Below are positions 27,753-35,246 of a stretch of 44,141 nt of DNA, piece by piece; position 1 is the stretch's first letter; each line of letters starts with the position of its first letter. The notes beneath the pieces were generated by a model. The model was not told the origin of the DNA, ran no database searches, and saw only the letters and a program-made list of their open reading frames with translations. This stretch comes from Bryobacter sp. CoA8 C33 (GTDB lineage: Bacteria; Acidobacteriota; Terriglobia; Bryobacterales; Bryobacteraceae): the NCBI GenBank assembly GCA_019931185.1, contig JAINDK010000058.1, positions 1 to 44,141 of the forward strand. Reading direction: 5' to 3'. A program made the translations under genes and the position numbers.

Positions 27753-27820
27753 GGAAAGGAAGTGTTACACTCACGCTATAGCACGTAGTTTGTGCTTTAC
27801 TTTCCGCCGGAAGGAGGTGA
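27753..27820 (+). promoter_or_regulatory. rpsU leader with two mutually exclusive pairings around the Shine-Dalgarno
   Basis: The SD is AAGGAGGTGA at 27811-27820. CTTTCC (27800-27805) can pair with GGAAGG (27809-27814), a 6-bp stem (one U-G) with loop GCC that hides half the SD. The same CTTTCC pairs perfectly with GGAAAG at 27753-27758, which would free the SD; a small stem (AGCAC 27780-27784 with GTGCT 27792-27796) lies between. This looks like a possible translational switch or ribosomal-protein autoregulation, but the stems are short and chance is possible. Confidence 0.4.
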
Positions 27821-27826
27821 ATGGAA

Positions 27827-28024
27827 ATGGCTGAGATTATTCTCCAGGATGGTGAAACTTTGGAAGCGGCATTGCGCCGGTTTAAGCGCAAGGTGCAACA
27901 AGAGGACATCATCAAGGAAATCAAGAAGCATTCGTTCTACCTGAAGCCGGGCGAAAAGAAGCGTGTAAAACAGGCGCTGGCCCGGAAGCGGAACCGCAAA
28001 AAGCGGCGCGGCGATATGGAGTAG
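27827..28024 (+). CDS. rpsU: 30S ribosomal protein bS21
   Basis: 65 residues from ATG 27827 (MAEIILQDGETLEAALRRFK), placed 9 bases after AGGAGG; ATG 27821 is only 3 bases from it and would add Met-Glu. The whole bS21 signature is present: a helical N-terminus, then IKKHSFYLKPGEKKRVK and the very basic end KRNRKKRRGDME. bS21 sits near the anti-Shine-Dalgarno end of 16S rRNA and helps initiation. Transcribed as its own small unit: about 100 bases separate it from the DUF6702 gene and a strong terminator follows. Confidence 0.96.
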   Translation: MAEIILQDGETLEAALRRFKRKVQQEDIIKEIKKHSFYLKPGEKKRVKQALARKRNRKKRRGDME

Positions 28025-28047
28025 ATTTCCTGATCATGATTGGAAAG

Positions 28048-28076
28048 ACCACCGGGCAACCGGTGGTTTTTTCTTT
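28048..28076 (+). terminator. Intrinsic terminator after rpsU
   Basis: Perfect 8-bp stem ACCACCGG / CCGGTGGT (28048-28055 with 28060-28067) closed by a GCAA tetraloop (GNRA type), followed by TTTTTCTTT. It is the only textbook rho-independent terminator noticed in the window. Confidence 0.93.
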
Positions 28077-28097
28077 CGAGCGGGATAGAATCAGGCT

Positions 28098-29006
28098 ATG
28101 TCAACACTCGATGTGGTCTTGAATGGGTTGATGCGGCGGTATTCGGAGCGAGTTCCGGATGTTGGCAGGATCTTGGGCGCGATGGAAGCCGAGGGCCTGG
28201 TGGGTAGCCGAGCGGATATTGAGAACGATCACATCGCATTTCGCACGATGGGTGTCCCGCAGTTGGGGCTGCGGAGTTTCGAGAAAATCTTTCTTCACTA
28301 TGGTTATCAGAAGCGCGACCCCTATTTCTTTGCTTCAAAGAAGCTGGATGCCTTCTGGTACGCCCCGCCGGGACCCCAGTACCCGCGGATCTTTGTATCC
28401 GAGTTACGCGTGGGCGATTTAAGCGAGCAAGCACAGCGAATCATCCATTCCTACACGGACGAGGTGCAGCATGATCCAGTTGATGATTTGGATCTCGATG
28501 ACGGGGAAGCGGTGGACCGGTTCTTGCATTCTGGATTGTGGCGGCTACCGAGTTGGGAGCACTATAGCCGGTTGCTCGAAGAGAGTGAATACGCGGCCTG
28601 GGTAATCTACAACCGCTACTATCTGAATCACTTTACGATCAGCGTGCACAACCTGCCTGCGCCCCATCACACTGTCGAGGGCTTCAATGTTTTCCTCGAA
28701 CGGCTTGGGGTAAACCTGAACGATTCGGGCGGCAAGATCAAGGTAAGCCCGGACGGCTTGCTGCTGCAAAGCTCCACGGTAGCCGAGACGGTCGATGCCG
28801 AGTTTTCCGGAGGCGACCGGCACCGGATTGCCGGCAGCTACGTGGAGTTTGCCGAAAGGCGGGTCTTGCCGGAGTTTGTTGGATTGGAAAGGATTGAGAG
28901 ACGGCACCGGCGCGATGGCTTTGAGGCTGGGAATGCGGACAAAATTTTTGAAAGCACTTTCCGAAGTCAACTGGGGCGCGTGGAAACCAGCGACGGGGGC
29001 ATGTAA
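28098..29006 (+). CDS. DUF1338-family protein (2-oxoadipate dioxygenase/decarboxylase HglS-like)
   Basis: 302 residues, ATG 28098. The metal triad of the DUF1338/VOC-fold family is visible: H45 in NDHIAFRT, H178 in YLNHFTISV and E250 in AGSYVEFAER. Known: characterised members (HglS) are Fe(II) enzymes converting 2-oxoadipate to 2-hydroxyglutarate in lysine catabolism; other members are unassigned. An arginine for the substrate carboxylate (FRT) is also present. Cytoplasmic. It starts 20-30 bases after the rpsU terminator, so has its own promoter or relies on readthrough, and precedes the chimeric kinase gene by 3 bases. Confidence 0.85.
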   Translation: MSTLDVVLNGLMRRYSERVPDVGRILGAMEAEGLVGSRADIENDHIAFRTMGVPQLGLRSFEKIFLHYGYQKRDPYFFASKKLDAFWYAPPGPQYPRIFVSELRVGDLSEQAQRIIHSYTDEVQHDPVDDLDLDDGEAVDRFLHSGLWRLPSWEHYSRLLEESEYAAWVIYNRYYLNHFTISVHNLPAPHHTVEGFNVFLERLGVNLNDSGGKIKVSPDGLLLQSSTVAETVDAEFSGGDRHRIAGSYVEFAERRVLPEFVGLERIERRHRRDGFEAGNADKIFESTFRSQLGRVETSDGGM

Positions 29007-29009
29007 TCG

Positions 29010-29573
29010 ATGTCTGGCCCCAGCACAGCGCCGATGACGGACGAGTTTCCGGGCGGCATGTTGGGCCACTATCGGGTCGAACAGTTGCTGGGAATTGGCG
29101 GAATGGGCCGTGTCTATGCTGGCACGGACACGAAGCTTGGCCGGCGCGTTGCCATTAAACTGCTACTTCACGAGGGAGTGGATGACGGGACGAGGGCGCG
29201 CTTTGAACGCGAGGCGCGAATGGTGTCTTCGTTGAATCACCCCCATATTCTCACCGTCTATGACGCGGGAGTGCATGGGTCGCGGCCTTATCTGGTGACG
29301 GAGTTTGTGGATGGCAGGAAACTGGTATTGTGGAACGGGGATGGCGAATCGGAGTTTAGCCGGACGATGCGTGCTGCGGATGTAGGCATTACGAAGGGCA
29401 ATCGGAATCTCGTGTTGGAGATGGGCAGGATGGGTTTACCGGCCATCACAATCGACTACGGGGTGAATCAGATCGACAGCTTTCGGGTACGGCAGTGCCC
29501 GTGGAACCAAACAATTCAATATGAGGAATTGACGGTGGAGAGATTGGAGGGAGCCCTGCGATTGGCGATATAA
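29010..29573 (+). CDS. Chimeric ORF: Ser/Thr kinase N-lobe joined to an unrelated C-terminal fragment
   Basis: 187 residues. Residues 20-103 are a clear PknB-type N-lobe: YRVEQLLGIGGMGRVYAG (glycine loop), VAIKLL with K50, FEREARMVSSLNHPHIL, and the hinge PYLVTEFVDG. Then the kinase stops: no HRD catalytic loop, DFG or C-lobe. From about residue 104 (near 29319) the sequence changes to AADVGITKGNRNLVLEMGRM and GLPAITIDYGVNQIDSFRV, reminiscent of the C-terminal nucleotide-sugar domain of GT-B/PseG/MurG-type proteins, though this is only a resemblance. The fusion cannot be an active kinase. Most likely a deletion or recombination scar with a still-open frame. The sulfatase gene follows after 3 bases. 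Confidence 0.6.
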   Translation: MSGPSTAPMTDEFPGGMLGHYRVEQLLGIGGMGRVYAGTDTKLGRRVAIKLLLHEGVDDGTRARFEREARMVSSLNHPHILTVYDAGVHGSRPYLVTEFVDGRKLVLWNGDGESEFSRTMRAADVGITKGNRNLVLEMGRMGLPAITIDYGVNQIDSFRVRQCPWNQTIQYEELTVERLEGALRLAI

Positions 29574-29576
29574 TAT

Positions 29577-30875
29577 ATGTTATCAGAAGCACTGCATGGC
29601 TTGAGATTGAGCAGGAGGCGGCTGCTGGCGAGTCTAGCGCCGCCTTTGCGGCAGCCCCATGTTCTGATCCTGCAAAGTGACGACCAGCGGGCGGACACCA
29701 TTGGGGCGCTGGGAAATCCCTGGATTGAGACGCCCAATCTGGATCGTCTGGTGAAACGGGGCACGGCCTTTCGAAACTGCTACAACCAAGGCGGACACCA
29801 GCCGGCGGTTTGTGTGGCAAGCCGGGCGATGCTGCTGAGTGGAAAGAGCTTGTGGCGAGCTACGGCGGCGGCTGGTCTGAACGGACCGCTGATGCCGGAG
29901 AGATTTGCCGAGGCGGGATACGAAACTTTTTTTACCGGTAAATGGCATCTGGGCGCAGAATTGCTGGAGAGGAGTTTTCAGATGGGGGGCGGGGTGCATT
30001 TAGGGGGAATGGCGCCACAGGTTCAGCCCTCCTTCAGTCTTTTCCGACAAAGGCAGTCGAAACCAATACCGAATCGAGCAACCCCTTATTTTACAGATGG
30101 TTTTCTAGATTATCTCGCAAATCGGAAGAAGCATCAGAAGCCATTTTTTGCTTATTGTGCTTACACTGCGCCCCACGATCCGCGGGAGAGCGCAGGAGAG
30201 TATCTGGCGCGCTATCGCGAGAGGGAAATTCCACTTCCCCGCCCCTGGTCGGCCAGTCCGATTTATGACCAGGGAGAGACGAGGATTCGGGACGAAATGG
30301 TGGTTCCGGCACCCCGTTCGCGAGCGCAATGTCAGAAGGAACTGAAGGATTATTACGCGTTGATTACGGAGATGGATGCGCAGATCGGGCGCATCCTGGC
30401 TGTTTTGGAAGCAAAGAATGAACTTGAGAATACGATTATAATCTTCTGCTCAGACAATGGTTTAGCTATGGGGGCACACGGCTTGATGGGAAAGCAGTCG
30501 ATGTATGAGCACTCCTTGCGGGTTCCGCTGGTGGTGGCGGGGCCGGGGATTCGCCGCGAGAAGCAGCCTGCGCCGATGTACTTGTATGAGTTGTATAGCC
30601 GCTTGTGCCGTTGGGCAGGACTGAGTGTGCCGGGTGGGGTAGAGAAGCCAGGGGCACCCCTGTATTTCGGTTATCGGGATTTTCAGCGAGCAGTACGAAT
30701 TGGAACGCGAAAAATGGCATGGAGTGCAAAGACATTGGAGCAGTATGACTTAGGAGCAGATCCTCACGAAGAACTGAACCTCGTTGGAACCGCCAAAGCT
30801 TGGCCGGAAGCGGAGTTCCGTACAGCCGCCAGAGAAGCGCAAGAATGGTTTGCTGACCCGGTGGGATTACGATGA
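29577..30875 (+). CDS. Sulfatase (formylglycine-dependent, S1 family)
   Basis: 432 residues. Seen: N-terminal metal ligands in LILQSDDQRADTIG, the formylglycine site C79 in VCVASRAML (C-x-A-S-R form), TGKWHLG, APHDPRES, and the second metal site IIFCSDNGLAMGAHG with lysine in MGKQSMYEHSLRVPLV. Hydrolyses a sulfate ester; substrate unknown. The start has an arginine run (LSRRRLLASLAPP) like a weak Tat leader, so export is possible. The maturation enzyme (FGE or anSME) is not in the window. Base composition dips here (30061-30120 is about 38% GC), unlike its neighbours. The stop overlaps pxpB (ATGA, 30872-30875). Confidence 0.9.
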   Translation: MLSEALHGLRLSRRRLLASLAPPLRQPHVLILQSDDQRADTIGALGNPWIETPNLDRLVKRGTAFRNCYNQGGHQPAVCVASRAMLLSGKSLWRATAAAGLNGPLMPERFAEAGYETFFTGKWHLGAELLERSFQMGGGVHLGGMAPQVQPSFSLFRQRQSKPIPNRATPYFTDGFLDYLANRKKHQKPFFAYCAYTAPHDPRESAGEYLARYREREIPLPRPWSASPIYDQGETRIRDEMVVPAPRSRAQCQKELKDYYALITEMDAQIGRILAVLEAKNELENTIIIFCSDNGLAMGAHGLMGKQSMYEHSLRVPLVVAGPGIRREKQPAPMYLYELYSRLCRWAGLSVPGGVEKPGAPLYFGYRDFQRAVRIGTRKMAWSAKTLEQYDLGADPHEELNLVGTAKAWPEAEFRTAAREAQEWFADPVGLR

Positions 30876-31540
30876 CCTTCCGTGAGGCGAGTGAGCGGGC
30901 GGTGCTCGTTGAGTTTGCTTCACCCTGGGAGTCGGAGATCCACGCGGATCGAGTCGAACGGATTCACCGCCTGGTCGCTCTGCTCGACCGCGCGCAACTT
31001 GCGGGCATTCAGGAACTGACTCCCGCCTACAATAGCTTGCTGGTGGAATACGATCCGTCTCAGCTTTCCTGCAGAGACCTAATTGAACACATTCTCTTTT
31101 GTGCAGAAACGATTGTTGAAATTGGACTTACGGCACATCCAAAAATTGAGATTCCTGTTTTTTACGGAGGAGATTATGGGCCTGACCTGCTGTGGTGCGC
31201 GGAACGCTTGGGCATGACGGTTTCGGAAATGGTGGAGGCTCATTGCGATGCCGTTTATCGGGTTGCGTTTTTCGGATTCCTACCCGGATTCGCTTATTTG
31301 TCGGGATGGCCAGCGAAGTGGAGTTTGCCGCGATTGGACAGTCCGCGAACGAAGGTGCCAGCCGGTAGCGTTGCCTTGGCGGGAACTCAGGCGGGGATCT
31401 ATCCGATGGATTCTCCGGGAGGTTGGAGAGTTTTGGGCAGAACCCCCCTGTCCATGATAGAGCCGGGAAAGGTACCGTTTGCCCGGCTGGAGTTGGGGGC
31501 GACGATTCGGTTTTACCCGTCGAGTCCCAGCGCATGGTGA
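30872..31540 (+). CDS. pxpB: 5-oxoprolinase subunit B
   Basis: 222 residues, usual length. The KipI/allophanate hydrolase subunit 1 signature is plain: FFGFLPGFAYLSG, then PRTKVPAGSVALAGTQAGIYP and SPGGWRVLGRTP. Known: PxpB with PxpC forms the ATP-dependent part of bacterial 5-oxoprolinase, which opens pyroglutamate to glutamate together with PxpA. ATGA overlap with the sulfatase upstream and ATGGTGA overlap with pxpC downstream show a translationally coupled operon. Cytoplasmic. Confidence 0.93.
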   Translation: MTFREASERAVLVEFASPWESEIHADRVERIHRLVALLDRAQLAGIQELTPAYNSLLVEYDPSQLSCRDLIEHILFCAETIVEIGLTAHPKIEIPVFYGGDYGPDLLWCAERLGMTVSEMVEAHCDAVYRVAFFGFLPGFAYLSGWPAKWSLPRLDSPRTKVPAGSVALAGTQAGIYPMDSPGGWRVLGRTPLSMIEPGKVPFARLELGATIRFYPSSPSAW

Positions 31541-32439
31541 AGGTAGTCGATCCTGGTATGCTCTCCACGATACAGGACTTGCCACGCTTTGGATTGGCGC
31601 GCTTTGGACTGAGCGAGGCAGGCGCCATGGCGCCGGAAAGTTTTCGGGAAGCGAATTGGCTGGCAGGGAACGATCAGGAACTCCCGTCGATTGAAGTGAC
31701 GATGAAAGCGCCGAGGCTGTTGTTTCTTGCCCCAGCCATAATTGGGTTAGGGGGAGCGGATTTTGGCTGGCGGTTGGACGGCAAGGTTACTCCTCGTGGG
31801 GAAGGGTTCTCGGTTCGCGCCGGAGCGATGCTGCAAGGGGAATACTGCCGCCAGGGACTGAGAGGGTATATTGCATTTGGAGGCGGATTGGCGGTGAAGC
31901 GGTGGTACGGGAGCGCGGCGACACAGGTGCAAGCCCAGATGGGGGGGCAAGTGCTGCGCAAGGGAGATGAATTGAGTTGGATTGGGGGAACGGCGGCGCG
32001 GCGGTGCCAGGAGACCTTTGCCGGGCCGGCTTACCGTGGCAGCTACAAGATCTTGCGTGTGGTGGAGGGGCCTCATCCGGAATTGTTTGGGCCGGAAGCC
32101 TTTGCGCTGTTGACGGCGGGTTTATATCGGATCACGGAGAAGTCGACGCGTACGGCAGTGCGACTGGAGGGCTTGGCAATTCCCTGCCCTGCTGAGCCGA
32201 TGGTCAGCGCGGGGGCCTGGTATGGCGCGATTCAGGTGCCGCCGAGCGGCATCCCCCAGATTTTAGGTCCAGACCATCCAGCAACGGGGGGATATCCGAT
32301 TGTGGGGTCGGTGATCGCGGCAGACTTTGAGGTGATGGGACAGCTGCGGCCGCGGGAAGAGGTGCGATTGGGGCGAGTGAGCCGGGAGACAGCGCGGCAA
32401 CTGTGGAAACGGCAGCAAGATTGGTGGAGTGCGCGATGA
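31534..32439 (+). CDS. pxpC: 5-oxoprolinase subunit C
   Basis: 301 residues from ATG 31534 (the frame is open upstream to 31423 inside pxpB). KipA/allophanate hydrolase subunit 2 motifs: VVDPGMLSTIQDLPRFGLARFGLSEAG would normally read 'D.G..ttvQD.GR.G....Gv...G'; later IKVPPSGIPQILGPDHP is seen as QVPPSGIPQILGPDHPATGG, and PIVGSVIAAD. Acts with PxpB. Slightly shorter than the usual 310-330 residues but with no missing block. Overlaps pxpA by ATGA. Confidence 0.92.
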   Translation: MVKVVDPGMLSTIQDLPRFGLARFGLSEAGAMAPESFREANWLAGNDQELPSIEVTMKAPRLLFLAPAIIGLGGADFGWRLDGKVTPRGEGFSVRAGAMLQGEYCRQGLRGYIAFGGGLAVKRWYGSAATQVQAQMGGQVLRKGDELSWIGGTAARRCQETFAGPAYRGSYKILRVVEGPHPELFGPEAFALLTAGLYRITEKSTRTAVRLEGLAIPCPAEPMVSAGAWYGAIQVPPSGIPQILGPDHPATGGYPIVGSVIAADFEVMGQLRPREEVRLGRVSRETARQLWKRQQDWWSAR

Positions 32440-33128
32440 AGTGGAATTGCGATCTGGGCGAAAGCGAAGCGATGGTGAAGAACGGGGAGCAGCGGGCCTT
32501 TCTCGGGTTGGTGGAGATGGCGAATGTTTGCTGCGGCGCTCATGCGGGGAGTTTAGAATTGACCGAGCTGACGATGAGGCAGGTGGCGGAGGCGGGGGTA
32601 AAGGCGGGGGCTCATCCGGGCTACCCGGACCGGGAGCATTTTGGCCGAAGACTGTTGTACGGAACAAGGTTTGGCGCCGGGGAGATCGTGGAACTCGTGG
32701 CGGAACAGGTCGCAGCGGCGCAGGAGGCAGCCCGGAAGGCGGGATTGGAACTGTATCATGTGAAGCCACACGGGGCTTTGTACAATGAAGCGGCCCGGCT
32801 CGAAGCGGTGGCGGAAGCAATTGCCGAGGGAGTGAGGCGCGTGGCGCGGTATGTCTTTCTGGTGGGCTTAAGCGGGACAGTGATGGTGAACGTATTTCGG
32901 CGGCAGGGCTTTGTGGTGTTGCGGGAGGCCTTTGCCGACCGGCGGTACACGGCGGACGGGCAATTAGCGCCGCGGATGGAGCCGGGAGCCTTGATTCTCG
33001 ATCCGCTTGTAGCGGCGGCGCAGTTGCGAAGGATGAGGGGGAGTTACGAGACGGTTTGTGTGCACAGTGATTCACCGGGGGCGCTGCCGCTATTGGAAGC
33101 GTTGCGGGGGCTGGAAGGAGAGGACTGA
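32436..33128 (+). CDS. pxpA: 5-oxoprolinase subunit A (LamB/YcsF family)
   Basis: 230 residues from ATG 32436. Family motifs: NCDLGES, NVCCGAHAGS, GVKAGAHPGYPDREHFGRR, YHVKPHGALYN and FADRRYTADGQLAPR. Two substitutions at well-conserved spots: AGD is AGS, and the terminal 'CLHGD' is CVHSD; the protein is also about 15 residues shorter near the end than E. coli PxpA. These may change activity or only mark a divergent lineage. Last gene of the sulfatase-pxpB-pxpC-pxpA operon; its stop lies 1 base from the stop of the convergent acetyltransferase-like gene. Confidence 0.92.
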   Translation: MKWNCDLGESEAMVKNGEQRAFLGLVEMANVCCGAHAGSLELTELTMRQVAEAGVKAGAHPGYPDREHFGRRLLYGTRFGAGEIVELVAEQVAAAQEAARKAGLELYHVKPHGALYNEAARLEAVAEAIAEGVRRVARYVFLVGLSGTVMVNVFRRQGFVVLREAFADRRYTADGQLAPRMEPGALILDPLVAAAQLRRMRGSYETVCVHSDSPGALPLLEALRGLEGED

Positions 33129-33129
33129 A

Positions 33130-34215
33130 TCAGGCGCCGAGTGGCCAGAGACGGCCGAGGGTGCTGCGCAAGCCAGGCCATTCGCCACGGTCATAGCGAA
33201 CCTTAAGCTCGGAGAGGAGCACCATGAGGGCAATGACGGCAGCGGTTAAAAAGGTGGTGTGCCACAGATTGAGGGCCTCTCGCCAGAAGGCCAGCCAGCG
33301 GCCATAAACCAGCTCAATATGAACCCAGTAAACGAGCAGGCTATGCTGGCCGAGGAGGGCAACCCAGGAAGAACGGCCCTGCGAGTAGGTCATCCAAAGG
33401 TAGCCCATGGCAGTCAGGCAGAGCACGACACCGGTCTTGATCAGGATGAGCCCGGGGGAGTCGAGCCAAAAGTCGCTCTTCCGGTAGAGCGAGTAAGGAA
33501 CGCTGCTGGCGAAATTGGCCAGCAAGATCAGGCCGAGGCCGCAGAGCATGGACCATTGCATCATCTTGCCGTAATCCCCGGTGGGCACGAGGCGAAAGAC
33601 GCTGCCGGCCGAGACTCCAAAAGCCAGAAAAGCGCCCCAGGGAAAGAGCGAGAAGTTGTTGGTGTCCGGGCGGAGATAGTGGCGGAGGAGTTCTGGAACG
33701 CCAGTCCAATCGGCTTGTGTCACCAGGGGCGACAAGCAGGCGATGAGCAGACCGCTGGTGGCGGCATGCAAAACCCTTTGGCGCGTATCGAAGACAACGA
33801 GCCAACTCAAGACGGCCACGGTCAGCCCCATGCAGTTCAGGATATCGACACGCCAGATATCGGAGAAATGGGAGTGAGGATAACTGAACAGCCACAATTG
33901 GAGGCGAAATAAGAGGGCGATGACGATGAGATAGCGCGCCCGCAGCAAAGCGGCCAGAAGGCGGGAACCCCGGTTCGGCTCCTTGCGGCTCAGGCTATCC
34001 ATAAGGAAGCCGAGCGTGACGCCGGTGAGGAAGAGAAAGAAGGCGGGAGGCATTCCGCCGATGAACTGACTGAGGATAAAAGCAGAGGACTCACGCAAGT
34101 CCCGGCTCATGAAGCTGTGCGTAACATGCCCCTGAAGCATGATCAGGGCTCCAAAGCCGCGGGTCCAATCGAGAAAGCCCAGCCGGCTTTGAGACGCATG
34201 CACTCGCTCTGCCAT
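33130..34215 (-). CDS. DUF1624 / heparan-alpha-glucosaminide N-acetyltransferase-like membrane protein
   Basis: 361 residues with about 9-10 transmembrane segments. The N-terminal RLGFLDWTRGFGALIMLQGHVTHSF is the usual start of the HGSNAT/DUF1624 and acyltransferase-3-like group: 'R...lD..RG....M...H', with the histidine thought to carry acetyl transfer across the membrane. Later FFLFLTGVTLGF and LLVYWVHIELVYG fit. Probably acetylates an exported sugar or glycan. Last gene of a minus-strand operon, one base after the LolA-like gene. Confidence 0.8.
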   Translation of the reverse strand: MAERVHASQSRLGFLDWTRGFGALIMLQGHVTHSFMSRDLRESSAFILSQFIGGMPPAFFLFLTGVTLGFLMDSLSRKEPNRGSRLLAALLRARYLIVIALLFRLQLWLFSYPHSHFSDIWRVDILNCMGLTVAVLSWLVVFDTRQRVLHAATSGLLIACLSPLVTQADWTGVPELLRHYLRPDTNNFSLFPWGAFLAFGVSAGSVFRLVPTGDYGKMMQWSMLCGLGLILLANFASSVPYSLYRKSDFWLDSPGLILIKTGVVLCLTAMGYLWMTYSQGRSSWVALLGQHSLLVYWVHIELVYGRWLAFWREALNLWHTTFLTAAVIALMVLLSELKVRYDRGEWPGLRSTLGRLWPLGA

Positions 34216-34216
34216 T

Positions 34217-34900
34217 TTACTTGGCGGGGTATTCCTTCTTCACGTCTTTCGGCAAATCAAGCCGGAAGTCTTTCTCATCGATGGAGGGATTGATTTTAAG
34301 TTCCGAGTAGGTGGCTTGTGTATAGTCTCCGGCGCCTTGGTGGAGCTTTTGACGAATGGGATATCCGTCGGAGTGGGCCAGCCAGACCTCAATCTTCTTG
34401 ACCTTCATCAAAGCGGAGTCACCTTTGGGGGTGAGTTCGATCCGGGTGGCAGCCTTTCCATTGACAGCTTCCTCGCCGCTGACTTTGAGGCTATAGGATT
34501 TCTGCAATTCACGAGCGGTGGTACCGAAGCCAATCAGGATTCCCTGGCTGATCAGACTGTCGATTTTGCCGACATCCACAATTTGAACCGTGTTGATTTT
34601 CGGCAAGTAGGACTGAACCTTTTTGTCGGCGTAGCTGATCTGCTTGGAGTCGGGAGACGTGAAGTCGATACGCATTTCGACGGAACCGTTCTTCTTCTTC
34701 AACAGACGGATTGAGCCCGTCTCGCGGGTCGTGTCCTTGATCACGGCGGTATAGTCAAGCCGCTCGAGTTTGGCCGCCATGGACCGGAAACTGGCTGCGT
34801 TCTGGTCGAGGCGGGCGCTGATCTCAGCCAGGGTCAACGGCGCGGGATGGGCCGCGATTGCGGTCACCAGGAGGACGAAACTAACGTTTAGCGTATGCAA
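34217..34900 (-). CDS. LolA-like outer-membrane lipoprotein carrier family protein
   Basis: 227 residues from TTG 34900, with AAAGG 5 bases before; no ATG is available. Signal peptide HTLNVSFVLLVTAIAAHPAP. The rest is a LolA/LppX-type half-barrel: ISARLDQNAASFRSMAAKLE, repeated beta strands such as IRLLKKKNGSVEMRIDF and QSYLPKINTVQIV, and IEVWLAHSDGYPIRQKL. Acidobacteria carry several LolA-like proteins that are not the general lipoprotein chaperone, so the cargo is unknown. Overlaps the upstream small membrane gene by 20 bases. Confidence 0.82.
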   Translation of the reverse strand: MHTLNVSFVLLVTAIAAHPAPLTLAEISARLDQNAASFRSMAAKLERLDYTAVIKDTTRETGSIRLLKKKNGSVEMRIDFTSPDSKQISYADKKVQSYLPKINTVQIVDVGKIDSLISQGILIGFGTTARELQKSYSLKVSGEEAVNGKAATRIELTPKGDSALMKVKKIEVWLAHSDGYPIRQKLHQGAGDYTQATYSELKINPSIDEKDFRLDLPKDVKKEYPAK

Positions 34901-35216
34901 GGAAGCCTTTTACCTCGTTTTCGGCGTCAAAAAGGGTTTCCAGACGAGTGACTTGCCAACTTTCCTTGTACTTTTGGGCAATCATGAGGGTTGCTTCGGA
35001 CTTACGGCGATCCTCTTCGAAGCGGGCGAGAAGATGAGGGTCGATATAAAAGACGTAGTTGCCGTCAGCCGCGGGTACCATGACAATGCTCGACGCCCGG
35101 GGTTGGTCGCGAAACCATTCCCTCGGGGCAAAAAAGATGAAGGCCAGCAAGAGAGCAACGACAAGGTCGTACTGCCAGCTGGCACGGGGAAAATCCCAAA
35201 AGATCAAGCGGCGCAT
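34881..35216 (-). CDS. Small single-pass membrane protein of unknown function
   Basis: 111 residues. One transmembrane segment (YDLVVALLLAFIFFAP, about residues 16-31) with an Arg/Trp-rich cytoplasmic start, then a soluble 80-residue outer part with NYVFYIDPHLLARFEED and a Lys/Glu-rich helix. I do not recognise a named family. It lies between the DUF362 gene (30 bases upstream) and the LolA-like gene (20-base overlap), so likely belongs to the same envelope operon. Confidence 0.75.
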   Translation of the reverse strand: MRRLIFWDFPRASWQYDLVVALLLAFIFFAPREWFRDQPRASSIVMVPAADGNYVFYIDPHLLARFEEDRRKSEATLMIAQKYKESWQVTRLETLFDAENEVKGFLAYAKR

Positions 35217-35246
35217 AGCCCAGAATCTTATTCTAACTGTTTTGGT

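Noticed and set aside
27741-27790. Sigma-70 promoter for rpsU (TTACAC / TATAGC)
   Set aside because: Neither spacing nor consensus match is convincing, although a promoter must be near.
29544-29574. TTGGAG...TATAAT pair before the sulfatase start
   Set aside because: Spacing is 19 bases and the start of transcription would fall at or after the ATG; likely chance in an AT-rich patch.
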